Source: Pelagibius sp.
GTDB taxonomy: Bacteria > Pseudomonadota > Alphaproteobacteria > Kiloniellales > Kiloniellaceae
Reading direction: 5' to 3'
Length of the DNA: 56,258 nucleotides
Assembly: GCA_028280305.1 (NCBI GenBank)
Contig: JANQMC010000059.1
Location: 1-56,258 of the forward strand
Each line of letters starts with the position of its first letter. Within the stretch, counting starts at the first letter, position 1. A model generated the notes under the pieces. It was not told the DNA's origin. It saw only the letters and a program-made list of their open reading frames with translations, and ran no database searches. The position numbers and the translations under genes are program-made. Shown here one piece after another: positions 9,995 through 18,128 of the stretch.

Positions 9995-12028
9995 ATGACG
10001 TCCGGATCGGTACCGTCGGCGCGCTGCGCCGCTCTCGTGGGACCCTATACCAGCGGCAAGACCACGCTGCTGGAAGCCATTCTTCATCAGGCCGGCGCCA
10101 TTCACCGGAAGGGATCGGTGATAGACGGCAACTCCGTCGGCGATTCCTCACCCGAGGCCCGTGCCCGTCAGGTGACGACCGAACCCAATTTCGCACACTG
10201 CGAATATCTCGGCGAACGCTGGTCCTTTATCGACTGTCCCGGCTCCATCGAGTTGATGCAGGACAGTCACTCGGCGTTGATGGGCGTCGACATCGCGATC
10301 GTCGTGGCGCCGCCGGAACCGGAGCGCAGCCTGACCCTCGCGCCGATATTCAAGTTCCTCGACGACTATCAGATTCCCCATGTTCTTTTCGTCAACAAGA
10401 TGGACAAGGCGGCGGCGCGTGTCCGCGACATGCTGGAAGCCCTGCAGGCGGTTTCGAGCAGACCCCTGGTGCTGCGCCAGGTGCCGATCCGTGACGGCGA
10501 GCAGGTGACCGGGTTCGTCGACTTGGTGAGCGAGCGGGCCTGGCGCTACAACATCAACAAGCAGTCCGAGCTGATTGAAATGCCGGAGCAGGTGAAGGAC
10601 CGCGAGACCGCGGCCCGCCAGGAGATGCTCGAATCCCTGGCCGATTTCGATGACGGCCTGCTGGAACAGTTGCTGGAAGACAAGGTTCCGCCTTCCGATG
10701 ATATCTATGAGCAGCTGGGCAAGGACCTGGCCGGCGATCTGATCGTGCCGGTGCTTTTCGGCTCCGCCGAGCTTGGTCAGGGCATTACGAGATTGCTGAA
10801 GGCGCTGCGCCACGAAGGCCCGGACCCCGCCGCAACTGCGGCGCGCCTGGGCGTGCCGGCAGGTGAGGGCCTGGCGGCCAGCGTGATCCGCAGCATCCAC
10901 CAGTCGCATACCGGCAAGATGTCGATTGCCCGCATCTGGCGCGGTGCGATCAAGGACGGCGATACCCTTGGAGACGAACGGGTCTCCGGTCTTTACCGGC
11001 TCATGGGCGGCGAGAATCAGAAGGCTGAGCGCGCCGGGGTCGGCGATCTTGTGGCGCTGGGCCGTATGGAGGCCCTGGCGGCCGGCGACCTCTTGACGGA
11101 ACAGGGCCGCAACCCGGATGCCGGCCTGATCTGGCCGGAGACGCCGCGGCCGGTTTTCGCGCTCGCCGTCTCTCCCCACAACCGCCAGGACGAGGTAAAG
11201 CTGACCGCCTCGATCGGCAAACTGGTGGAGGAAGACCCCTCCCTGGTGCTGGAGCACAACGCCGATACCCATCAGATGCTGCTGCGTGGCCAGGGAGACA
11301 TTCACCTGAAGCTGGCCATCGAGCGGCTGAAAAACCGCTACAACGTGGAAGTCGATGCCGAGCGGCCGCAGACCTCCTACAAAGAGACCATCCGCAAGGC
11401 AACCAAGCAGCATTCCCGTTTCAAGCGCCAGACCGGCGGCCACGGCCAGTTCGGCGACGTCCATATCGAAATCCAGCCCCTGCCGCGCGGCGAGGGCTTT
11501 CAGTTCGTCGACAAGGTGGTCGGCGGCTCGGTCCCGCGTCAGTACATCGGCGCCGTCGAGCACGGCACCAAGGAGTACCTCGACCGTGGTCCCCTGGGTT
11601 TTCCGGTGGTCGATGTGGCCGTCACCCTGGTTGACGGCCAGCATCACTCGGTGGACTCCTCGGATCAGGCCTTCAAGACCGTCGGCCGTATGGCCATGGC
11701 CGAGGGCATGCCGAACTGCGCCCCGGTCCTGTTGGAGCCGATCTACGAAGTGACGATCTCCGTACCCAACGAATTCACCAACAAGGTGCATTCGCTGGTC
11801 AGTACCCGGCGCGGACAGATCCTGGGCTTTGAAATGCGGGCGGGCTGGAAGGGCTGGGACGACCTGAAGTGTCACCTGCCGGAAGCGGAGCTGCAGGATC
11901 TCATCATCGAATTGCGGTCCCTGACCGTCGGTGTCGGCAGTTTCGACTGGCGTTTCGATCACCTGCAGGAACTGACCGGCCGCCTGGCCGACCAGGTAAT
12001 CTCCGAACGCCGCGGCGGTGAGGCCTGA
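9995..12028 (+). CDS. Elongation factor G-like translational GTPase (EF-G paralogue)
   Basis: A 677-residue relative of EF-G with all five EF-G domains, set apart from genuine FusA. G1 is GPYTSGKT (16-23) and G4 is NKMD (134-137), but G3 reads DCPGS (80-84) where EF-G has DTPGH, so the His that promotes GTP hydrolysis on the ribosome is replaced by Ser. Switch I lacks the RGITI consensus and has ARQVTTEP. Domain IV (RFKRQTGGHGQFGDV onward) and domain V are recognisable. No rpsL, rpsG or tuf gene adjoins it, unlike fusA. Start: GGGGAGGA lies four bases before the ATG at 9995, stronger than for upstream codons. Its role is unknown; stress or ribosome-rescue variants of EF-G exist. A terminator follows. 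Confidence 0.88.
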   Translation: MTSGSVPSARCAALVGPYTSGKTTLLEAILHQAGAIHRKGSVIDGNSVGDSSPEARARQVTTEPNFAHCEYLGERWSFIDCPGSIELMQDSHSALMGVDIAIVVAPPEPERSLTLAPIFKFLDDYQIPHVLFVNKMDKAAARVRDMLEALQAVSSRPLVLRQVPIRDGEQVTGFVDLVSERAWRYNINKQSELIEMPEQVKDRETAARQEMLESLADFDDGLLEQLLEDKVPPSDDIYEQLGKDLAGDLIVPVLFGSAELGQGITRLLKALRHEGPDPAATAARLGVPAGEGLAASVIRSIHQSHTGKMSIARIWRGAIKDGDTLGDERVSGLYRLMGGENQKAERAGVGDLVALGRMEALAAGDLLTEQGRNPDAGLIWPETPRPVFALAVSPHNRQDEVKLTASIGKLVEEDPSLVLEHNADTHQMLLRGQGDIHLKLAIERLKNRYNVEVDAERPQTSYKETIRKATKQHSRFKRQTGGHGQFGDVHIEIQPLPRGEGFQFVDKVVGGSVPRQYIGAVEHGTKEYLDRGPLGFPVVDVAVTLVDGQHHSVDSSDQAFKTVGRMAMAEGMPNCAPVLLEPIYEVTISVPNEFTNKVHSLVSTRRGQILGFEMRAGWKGWDDLKCHLPEAELQDLIIELRSLTVGVGSFDWRFDHLQELTGRLADQVISERRGGEA

Positions 12029-12064
12029 GGGCGGGTCTTGCTGTGCGCTAGGGGTGGGTATCAG

Positions 12065-12089
12065 GGGCGTTTCCAGGTAGGAAACGCCC
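12065..12089 (+). terminator. Terminator of the EF-G-like gene
   Basis: Perfect 10-base arms GGGCGTTTCC (12065-12074) and GGAAACGCCC (12080-12089), with a five-base loop, followed by a pyrimidine run TCTCTC, 37 bases after the stop codon. There is no long T-tract, but the stem strength and location fit transcription termination. Confidence 0.7.
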
Positions 12090-12112
12090 TCTCTCGATAC
12101 CCTGTCACATAT

Positions 12113-12161
12113 CTGGAATAATTCCAGGAATCCTTGTAAATCCTATGAAAATACCTATATT
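12113..12161 (+). promoter_or_regulatory. Promoter of dps with an ICE/Irr-like palindrome
   Basis: A perfect 15-base palindrome CTGGAATAATTCCAG (12113-12127) lies directly upstream of a sigma-70-type promoter: TTGTAA (12134-12139), 16-base spacer, TATATT (12156-12161), about 60 bases before the dps ATG. The core GAATAATTC resembles the iron control element bound by Irr in alphaproteobacteria. The promoter call is from hexamers and spacing; the Irr link is inference from motif similarity and from the iron-storage role of Dps. Confidence 0.6.
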
Positions 12162-12220
12162 TTCAGAGTGAAAAGACAAAAGACGCCGTTAGGCGGTTTG
12201 ACGGAGAGAAGGACAGAAAG

Positions 12221-12688
12221 ATGCAGATCAACACCGGTATTCCCGCAGATGACCGTAAAGCCATTGCCGACGGACTGTCGCACCTTCTGGCCGATACCTA
12301 CACGCTCTACCTGAAGACCCACAGCTTCCATTGGAATGTCACCGGGCCGATGTTTCAGACGCTGCACACCATGTTCGAGGAAGAGTACACGGAGCTTTGG
12401 GCGGCCCTGGACGAGGTTGCCGAGCGTATTCGTGCCCTCGGTGAACCGGCGCCCGGCAGCTACGTCGCCTTTGCAAAGCTCACCTCTATCGAAGAGGAGC
12501 CGGGGGTGCCGGAGGCCAAGGACATGATCCGCCAGCTTGTCGCCGGTCATGAGGCGGTGGCAAAGACGGCGCGGTCGATTTTCCCGACCGCTGAAACAGG
12601 CAATGATGAGGTGACGGCCGACCTGTTGACCCAGCGGATGACGGTGCATGAAAAGACCGCCTGGATGCTGCGGTCGCTGCTCGACTGA
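12221..12688 (+). CDS. dps: Dps ferritin-like DNA-protection protein
   Basis: Forms a dodecameric shell that oxidises and stores iron using peroxide, protecting DNA during starvation and oxidative stress. The 155-residue protein carries the inter-subunit ferroxidase ligands of the family: His in SFHWNVTGP (37), His in QTLH (49), Asp and Glu in LDEVAER (64 and 68). It lacks a long Lys-rich N-terminal tail, so direct DNA binding may be weak. GGAGAGAAGGA precedes the ATG. It is monocistronic: its own promoter lies upstream and a histidine kinase gene converges from the right with 22 bases between stops. Probably iron-regulated through the palindrome at 12113. Confidence 0.95.
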   Translation: MQINTGIPADDRKAIADGLSHLLADTYTLYLKTHSFHWNVTGPMFQTLHTMFEEEYTELWAALDEVAERIRALGEPAPGSYVAFAKLTSIEEEPGVPEAKDMIRQLVAGHEAVAKTARSIFPTAETGNDEVTADLLTQRMTVHEKTAWMLRSLLD

Positions 12689-12710
12689 CCGCTTGGGCGC
12701 CTCAGTGGAT

Positions 12711-14264
12711 CTAGGCCGGCACCGCGACTGACGCCGTGCCGGCCGATCTTTCAACGGGTTTTTCAGAAGTGGCCGGCGGCGGCAGACAGACGCTGATCTT
12801 GGTGCCCTTGCCGGGCTGGCTTTCCAGAACAAAACGGCCGCCGTGCATTTCGACGAGAGACTTGGCGATGGGCAGGCCGAGGCCGGCGCCGCCGAATTGA
12901 CGTGCGTAGCTGGATTCTACCTGACCGAAGGGCGACAGCACCTTTTTGACGTCATCCGCAGCGATACCGATGCCGGTGTCGGTCACGGTGATCATCAGAT
13001 GCCCGAACTTGTCCTCGCCGACCCAAAGGCCGACCTGGCCACCTGATTTGGTGAACTTCAAAGCGTTTGACAGCAGATTGAGCAACACCTGTTTGATGCG
13101 CCGCTCATCGCCGAATGCGACAGGCAGATCCGGCGCAACATCGATCGACAAAGTGATTCCCTCGGCCAGGGCCTGACCTTCCAGAAGTCTTTTGCAGCTC
13201 TCGGCCAGGGCGACGGGATCGAAGACCGAGGTGTTGAGGGTCAGCTCCCCGGCTTCGACCTTTGACATGTCCAATACGTCGTCGACGATGTTCAGCAGCA
13301 GGCGCCCGGACGACCAGATGTTGTCGGCATATTCGCGTCGCGTTGCCTCGTCGTTGGTGCCGGGCATCTGCACTTTTAGGATTTCCGAGAAGCCAAGGAT
13401 TGCATTCAAGGGAGTGCGCAGTTCATGGCTCATAGTCGCCAGGAACTCCGACTTCATGCGGTTTGACTCCTCGGCCCGCGCTGCGGTTCGCGCCAGTTCC
13501 AGGGTCTTGCGGTATTGCCGCTCCGTACGTTTCTCGCTGCGCCAGACCGCAAAGATCAGCAACAGGTAGAGCGAGAGAAAGGTGCTGCCGACAGTGGCCT
13601 GCAACAACACCTGACGCCGGTGGGTGACCGCGAGCAGGTCGGTCACATCATGATAGACCTCGAAAACACCCTCGATGGCGCCGGAGGCGCTGGTGATCGG
13701 CAGATAGCTCTCCATGATATCGCGGTGCGACAGCTCTCTCTCGAAGGCATTCAGGCTGTCACGATGGATCAGATTGTTCACGGGCCGGCCGATGCGCGCC
13801 GCCGTGAAGTCCTGGTTGCCGCGTTTGTCCGCCCCGATGTGTTGCGGGTTGGTGGAGAAAACCGTCAGGCCGTCCAGGTCGTAGATCTTGATCTTGACGA
13901 TGGAGAGATCACGCATGTGCGTGAGCACTTTCCGGCGGATCGCCTGGGTCTCGGGATGTTGGCGGATCGCGTCGGGGGTCAGGATATGGGCCGTGGTCAG
14001 GAAGCCGGCATGGGCGTCCCAGATGGTGTTTGAAAAGACCCGCGCTACCGCTTCGTTGCTCCGCGTTGCGAACTCGTAGAGATCGTTGGCTGCGATCTCC
14101 TTGTAGAGATTGATCAGCAAAACGCTCGCCGCAATGACGATCAGCCCGGCGAAAAGGGCAAAGCGCTTGGTCAGGGGCAGGGACTGTTCGGCCATCTTCG
14201 GAGGAGCTTCGATCAAACCAATTGAATGCCTTTGCGGGCGGCGGCCGCTACTTGCGGATTCCAT
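12711..14264 (-). CDS. Orphan membrane-bound sensor histidine kinase
   Basis: Autophosphorylating sensor kinase of 517 residues. TM1 is near 34-53, then an extracytoplasmic region of about 165 residues that looks like a single Cache/PAS-type sensor (IKIYDLDGLTVFSTNP), TM2 near 223-241, the DHp box with phosphorylatable His in ATMSHELRTPLNAILGFSE (280), then the HATPase_c domain with N-box (NLLSNALKF), DTGIG and GLGLPIA. There is no receiver domain and no response-regulator gene nearby, so the partner is encoded elsewhere. Start is uncertain: the ATG at 14264 gives the longest form, an internal ATG at 14195 would begin MAEQSLPLTKRF just before TM1, and neither has a strong ribosome binding site. 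The signal is unknown. Confidence 0.9.
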   Translation of the reverse strand: MESASSGRRPQRHSIGLIEAPPKMAEQSLPLTKRFALFAGLIVIAASVLLINLYKEIAANDLYEFATRSNEAVARVFSNTIWDAHAGFLTTAHILTPDAIRQHPETQAIRRKVLTHMRDLSIVKIKIYDLDGLTVFSTNPQHIGADKRGNQDFTAARIGRPVNNLIHRDSLNAFERELSHRDIMESYLPITSASGAIEGVFEVYHDVTDLLAVTHRRQVLLQATVGSTFLSLYLLLIFAVWRSEKRTERQYRKTLELARTAARAEESNRMKSEFLATMSHELRTPLNAILGFSEILKVQMPGTNDEATRREYADNIWSSGRLLLNIVDDVLDMSKVEAGELTLNTSVFDPVALAESCKRLLEGQALAEGITLSIDVAPDLPVAFGDERRIKQVLLNLLSNALKFTKSGGQVGLWVGEDKFGHLMITVTDTGIGIAADDVKKVLSPFGQVESSYARQFGGAGLGLPIAKSLVEMHGGRFVLESQPGKGTKISVCLPPPATSEKPVERSAGTASVAVPA

Positions 14265-14445
14265 AGCAGAAAGGCTCTTTCGAATTGATTAACCTTCTTC
14301 TTATATTGCGTTGCGGTCATACCCTTCTCGGCGGAATCGTTGGGGTTGTGGCGCATCCGGCGGGCTCGCATTTTGTTGACTTGTTCAACCAGGGTCCGCG
14401 GGCTACCTCCTTTAAAGGGACCACCGGCCGTTGAAGTGAGGATCT

Positions 14446-15453
14446 ATGCTCGTTCGGATCAAACGCGGATGGGAGCTGCCTGAATCCCAGGCAACGCCCG
14501 AGGATGTCTTTCTCAAGCGTCGGAGCCTGCTGAAGGCCGCCGCGGCAGGACCGCTGCTGCTGGGCGCCGGCGGCCTGCTGGCGGCCTGTGACGAGGGGCC
14601 GAACCAGGTGGCAGAGGCCTCGGAAAACGCTGAGGCTGCCGACCCCTCGGCGGGCCTCTACCCGGTGGAACGCAACGCCCGCTACACCCTCGACCGGCCG
14701 CTGACCGACGAGAAACTCGCCACGACCTACAACAATTATTATGAATTCGGCTCCTCCAAGAATATCTGGCAGAAGGCGCAGGCGTTGCCGCTGCGTCCCT
14801 GGACGGTGGCCATCGACGGCATGGTCGAGGCGCCGATGGAAATCGGCATCGACGACCTGCTCGCCAAGATGCCCCTGGAAGAGCGGCTCTACCGCCATCG
14901 CTGTGTCGAAGCCTGGTCCATGGCAGTGCCCTACAGCGGCTTCCCCATGAAGGCGCTGGTTGACCTCGCCCGGCCGCTGTCCTCGGCCAAATACGTAAAG
15001 ATGGTGACCTTCGAGGATCGCGACGTCGCCTCCGGCCAGAACGCCGCCTGGTATCCCTGGCCCTATATCGAAGGGCTGACCCTGGCGGAAGCCGTCCACG
15101 AGCTGAGCTTCATCGCCACCGGGCTCTACGGCAAGCCGATCCCCAAGCAGAATGGCGCGCCGCTGCGCCTGGCCGTGCCCTGGAAGTACGGTTTCAAGCA
15201 CATCAAGGGCATCGTCCGCTTCGAGTTCACCGACCAGCGCCCGGTTTCCTTCTGGGAGGAGATCCAGGGCGGCGAGTACGGTTTCTGGGCCAATGTGAAC
15301 CCGGAGGTGCCCCATCCGCGCTGGAGCCAGGCAACCGAACGGGTTCTGGGCAGCGACGAGAGGGTGCCGACCCTGCTCTACAACGGCTATGGCGAATTCG
15401 TCGCCGACCTCTACAAGGACCTGGACCCGGTCCAGGATCGCCTGTTCATCTGA
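14446..15453 (+). CDS. msrP: Protein-methionine-sulfoxide reductase catalytic subunit MsrP
   Basis: Periplasmic molybdoenzyme that repairs methionine sulfoxide in envelope proteins. The 335-residue protein has a twin-arginine signal (KRRSLLKAAAAGPLLLGAGG, RR at 25-26), the molybdopterin-binding Cys in YRHRCVEAWSM (153) and the conserved tail NPEVPHPRWSQATER. Right after the Tat segment it reads LLAACDE, an acceptable lipobox with Cys 48, which E. coli MsrP lacks. GTGAGGATCT precedes the ATG. The partner membrane haem subunit gene msrQ is not adjacent, as it is in many bacteria, so electrons may come from an MsrQ encoded elsewhere. It is followed by a strong terminator and is divergent from the kinase gene. 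Confidence 0.93.
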   Translation: MLVRIKRGWELPESQATPEDVFLKRRSLLKAAAAGPLLLGAGGLLAACDEGPNQVAEASENAEAADPSAGLYPVERNARYTLDRPLTDEKLATTYNNYYEFGSSKNIWQKAQALPLRPWTVAIDGMVEAPMEIGIDDLLAKMPLEERLYRHRCVEAWSMAVPYSGFPMKALVDLARPLSSAKYVKMVTFEDRDVASGQNAAWYPWPYIEGLTLAEAVHELSFIATGLYGKPIPKQNGAPLRLAVPWKYGFKHIKGIVRFEFTDQRPVSFWEEIQGGEYGFWANVNPEVPHPRWSQATERVLGSDERVPTLLYNGYGEFVADLYKDLDPVQDRLFI

Positions 15454-15489
15454 GGCAGTCTGAAGCTGCCATAACGCAGCCGAAAAGGT

Positions 15490-15519
15490 GGGGCGCGACC
15501 GGTTTGCGCCCCCTTTTTT
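15490..15519 (+). terminator. Rho-independent terminator of msrP
   Basis: Seven-base arms GGGGCGC (15490-15496) and GCGCCCC (15506-15512), nine-base loop, followed by six T residues at 15514-15519, 37 bases after the msrP stop. A classical intrinsic terminator. Confidence 0.9.
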
Positions 15520-15540
15520 GTGGAATCACTCCCGAAAAGA

Positions 15541-15722
15541 AAAAAGCCGGGCCTCTAGGGCCCGGCAAGTTGAACAGGGAGGCTTCACGTCTGGGAGACG
15601 TAGGACCTTGAAGTGCAAGGCGGGAACCCTGCGGTAAGGCCCTTCTCCGAGCGGGGGGCGCTCGGAACTGAGTGCCGGCGGGGGGCCGGAAACTCGGAGG
15701 ATGCTGCGTCGCAACATCCGAT
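15541..15722 (-). ncRNA. Candidate structured small RNA with C-rich loops downstream of the lsrB-like gene
   Basis: On the minus strand, about 180 bases with no supportable protein fold into a row of local hairpins: a nine-base stem near 15702-15722 (GGATG...CATCC), CCGGC/GCCGG around a C-rich loop, CCGAGCG/CGCTCGG around five Cs, CCTTG/CAAGG, ACGTCT/AGACGT around CCC, and finally a perfect GCCGGGCC-type stem followed by TTTTTTCTTTTC, an intrinsic terminator (15545-15565 with its T-tract at 15538-15544). C-rich loops could pair with Shine-Dalgarno sequences. It lies on the same strand directly below an LsrB/VtlR-type gene, where AbcR small RNAs occur in Rhizobiales. Identity as an AbcR-like RNA is inference; the 5' end is approximate. 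A 6S RNA was considered but I could not form its long rod. Confidence 0.5.
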
Positions 15723-15888
15723 GATTTAAAAATAGGGATTTGAGGTTATTTTACTACATACATATGGACAGTGGTGATATGCGGGTGCTGCATAGCTAGA
15801 CAACCATTTGAAATTATTGAAATAAATGATGAATTTTTTGCGTCGGTGCAGGGCGATTTCGCTGCGCTGCAACGTCTCGGGAAAGGTT
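15723..15888. other. AT-rich spacer between the lsrB-like gene and the candidate small RNA
   Basis: This 166-base stretch is strikingly AT-rich (about 15723-15845) compared with its surroundings and contains no supported gene. It is the natural site for the promoter of the small RNA on the minus strand and for LysR binding, but I could not identify a convincing -35/-10 pair. A short imperfect dyad, ATTTGAA and TTGAAAT around ATTA, lies near 15808-15825. Confidence 0.3.
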
Positions 15889-16779
15889 CTAAAACTTAGA
15901 CTCTGCAACTTTGCGTAGCAGAAAATCCCGGAACACGGAGATCCGCTTAGACCGCTTCATCTCCTCCGCGTAGACGAAGTAGGCGTCGAACTGCGGTCCG
16001 GTCAGCTCCGGCAGAATTTCCACAAGATCGGCGTTGTTGTAGCTCATGTATTCCGGCAGGGCGCCGATGCCGGCCCCTGATTGGACCGCCTTCATGACGC
16101 CGTAGACGTTATTCACCGTCATCGTCGGGCGGCGCAGCTGGCCTTCCTTGAAGCCGACCCGCAGCAGCCAGTTCACATCGGGCACCGGCGGTCGTACGTC
16201 CTCGCCGTAGACCACGATGCGGTGATTGTCCAACTCCTCGGCGGTCTGGGGCACGCCGTGCTTCTTGATGTAGGTGGCCGCCGCATAGATATGCATATGC
16301 ACGGTCATCAGGTGCCGCTGGATCAAGTCGGCCTGGCGCGGCGGCGAGAAGCGGATCGCCAGATCGGCCTCCCGCATGGAGAGGTCGACCTCCCGGTCGA
16401 GCAGCAGCAGGTGGCACTCGATCTCCGGGTAGACCTCGATGAACTCGTGCATGCGCGGCGCCAGCCACTGCGAGCCGAAGGCGACGGTGGTGGTGATCTT
16501 CAACGGTCCCTTGGGGCGGTCCTTGCTTTCGGTGAGCTGCGCCTCGGTCATGGCCAGCTTGCCGAAGACCTCGTGGGCCGTGCGGTACAGCAGTTCGCCC
16601 TGCTCGGTGAGGATCAGGCCGCGGGCATGGCGATGGAAAAGCGGCACCTTCAGACTGTCTTCGAGAGCTGAGATCTGGCGGCTCACCGCCGACTGGCTGA
16701 GGTTCAGCAACTCGCCGGCATGGGTAAAGCTGCCCGCCTCCGCCACCGCGTGGAAGATGCGCAGCTTGTCCCAATCCAT
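15889..16779 (-). CDS. lsrB: LysR-type regulator of the LsrB/VtlR group
   Basis: LysR regulator of 296 residues: HTH (about 1-60, LRIFHAVAEAGSFTHAGELLNLSQSAVSRQISALE) and a periplasmic-binding-like effector domain. The N-terminus MDWDKLRIFHA, HRHARGLILTEQGELLYRTAHEV and the ending FRDFLLRK match LsrB of Sinorhizobium and VtlR of Brucella and Agrobacterium, which control oxidative-stress, envelope and small-RNA (AbcR) genes. The location next to trxB is also typical. Only one Cys is present in the protein, so redox sensing through several cysteines, as proposed for LsrB, may not apply. Start: homologues begin at MDWDKL (16779), but a GTG at 16830 has a better GGAGG site five bases upstream, so a 17-residue longer form is possible. 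Confidence 0.85.
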   Translation of the reverse strand: MDWDKLRIFHAVAEAGSFTHAGELLNLSQSAVSRQISALEDSLKVPLFHRHARGLILTEQGELLYRTAHEVFGKLAMTEAQLTESKDRPKGPLKITTTVAFGSQWLAPRMHEFIEVYPEIECHLLLLDREVDLSMREADLAIRFSPPRQADLIQRHLMTVHMHIYAAATYIKKHGVPQTAEELDNHRIVVYGEDVRPPVPDVNWLLRVGFKEGQLRRPTMTVNNVYGVMKAVQSGAGIGALPEYMSYNNADLVEILPELTGPQFDAYFVYAEEMKRSKRISVFRDFLLRKVAESKF

Positions 16780-16955
16780 GATGGTGGCGCCCAGGCCCCG
16801 CTTTTGGGGCAGGCCAACATCGTCCAGCACGAGAGCCTCCAAAGCCTGATGGTTGCGTGTCGTCGCGACGCGCGAACCGGAATGTATGGACAGAGTCGGG
16901 AGCCGGTCTACTCCGGAAATCCCCGAATCAGTATAGTTCAGCCGCGCCTGGGATG

Positions 16956-17942
16956 CTATTCCGCCGCTTCGCTGGCGGAATCTTCCAATTCCGCCAGATA
17001 CTTCTCGGCCTCCAGCGCGGCCATGCAGCCCATGCCGGCCGCCGTCACCGCCTGGCGGAAAACCTTGTCGACACAGTCGCCGGCCACGAAAACGCCGGGC
17101 ACCGAGGTGCCGGTGGCGCCGGATTCGGCCAGCAGATAGCCTTCCGAATCCATCGCCAGCTTGTCTTTGAAGACCGCCGTCGCCGGATCGTGCCCGATGG
17201 CGATGAAGGCCCCTTCGCAGGGGATCTCGCTCAGCGCGCCCGACTGGGTATCGCGCAGGCGCACCGCTTCGACACCGTCCATCGGGCCGTCGCCGCCGAG
17301 GATGTCGTCGATCACGGCGTTCCAGCGCACCTCGATTTTCGGGTGGCGGAACAGCCGGTCCTGGCCGATCTTCTCGGCCCTCAAGGCGTCGCGGCGATGG
17401 ATGAGAGTAACCTTGGAGCAGATGTTGGCGAGGTAGAGCGCCTCTTCCACGGCGGTGTTGCCGCCGCCGACCACCACCACCTCCTTGTCGCGATAGAAGA
17501 ATCCGTCACAGGTGGCGCAGGCGGAAACGCCGCGGCCGTTGAATTTCTGCTCGCCGGGGATGCCCAGCCAGCGCGCCTGGGCACCGGTCGCGATGATGAC
17601 CGCATCGGCGGTGTAGCTGGTGCCGCTGTCGCCCTTCAGGACAAAGGGCCGGCGGGTGAAGTCGACCTCGGTGACGATGTCGGAGACCAGCTCGGTGCCG
17701 ACATGCTCAGCCTGCTTTTGCATCTGCTCCATCAGCCAGGGGCCCTGGATTACGTCGGCAAAGCCCGGATAGTTCTCCACATCGGTGGTGATGGTCATTT
17801 GGCCGCCCGGCTGCAGCCCGTGTACCAGCAACGGTTTCAGGTTGGCCCGCGCGGTGTAGATGGCGGCGGTCAGCCCGGCGGCGCCGGAGCCGATGATAAG
17901 GACCTTGCTGTGCCGGTTCGGGCTGTCTGAGGCTTGCGCCAT
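16956..17942 (-). CDS. trxB: Thioredoxin reductase
   Basis: NADPH:thioredoxin oxidoreductase, a flavoenzyme of 328 residues. It shows the FAD-binding GSGAAGLTAAIY (18-29), the redox-active CATC (142-145) in SACATCDGFF, the NADPH-binding GGGNTAVEEALYL, and the FAD-binding C-terminal motif GVFVAGDCVDK. AGGAG lies eight bases before the ATG. It precedes the lsrB-like gene on the same strand with about 175 bases between, an arrangement conserved in alphaproteobacteria, which usually also place an lrp gene upstream; here an Lrp gene is instead 12 kb away at 29732. Together with dps and msrP it gives this stretch an oxidative-stress flavour. Confidence 0.96.
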   Translation of the reverse strand: MAQASDSPNRHSKVLIIGSGAAGLTAAIYTARANLKPLLVHGLQPGGQMTITTDVENYPGFADVIQGPWLMEQMQKQAEHVGTELVSDIVTEVDFTRRPFVLKGDSGTSYTADAVIIATGAQARWLGIPGEQKFNGRGVSACATCDGFFYRDKEVVVVGGGNTAVEEALYLANICSKVTLIHRRDALRAEKIGQDRLFRHPKIEVRWNAVIDDILGGDGPMDGVEAVRLRDTQSGALSEIPCEGAFIAIGHDPATAVFKDKLAMDSEGYLLAESGATGTSVPGVFVAGDCVDKVFRQAVTAAGMGCMAALEAEKYLAELEDSASEAAE

Positions 17943-18128
17943 GTCGGAGACTCCTGACTTATACAGTCTTCAGAAAATAGAGAGCCCGCCGGGGGGCTGC
18001 AAGAAGCGGCGGCGCAAGAGCTGTGGATGAAGGCGGATTCTTGACCGCCGTGCCCCGCGCCCGCATGGTGCGCGCCGCCACGATGATATTGAGTGGCTTG
18101 GGAACTGGTGTTTTTGGGAACCGGCAGG

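Noticed and set aside
10148..11962. Minus-strand frame of 604 codons opposite the EF-G-like gene
   Set aside because: It is the complementary-frame shadow of a clear EF-G-like coding sequence and shows no domain.
15526..15717. Minus-strand 63-codon frame inside the candidate small RNA
   Set aside because: No ribosome binding site and the sequence is dominated by hairpins and an intrinsic terminator; non-coding RNA explains it better.
15541..15722. 6S RNA
   Set aside because: Some segments resemble 6S RNA (GAGAAG...CCTT and a CTTG/CAAGG hairpin), but I could not form the long rod with central bubble, and the location is unusual. Not excluded; needs a covariance search.
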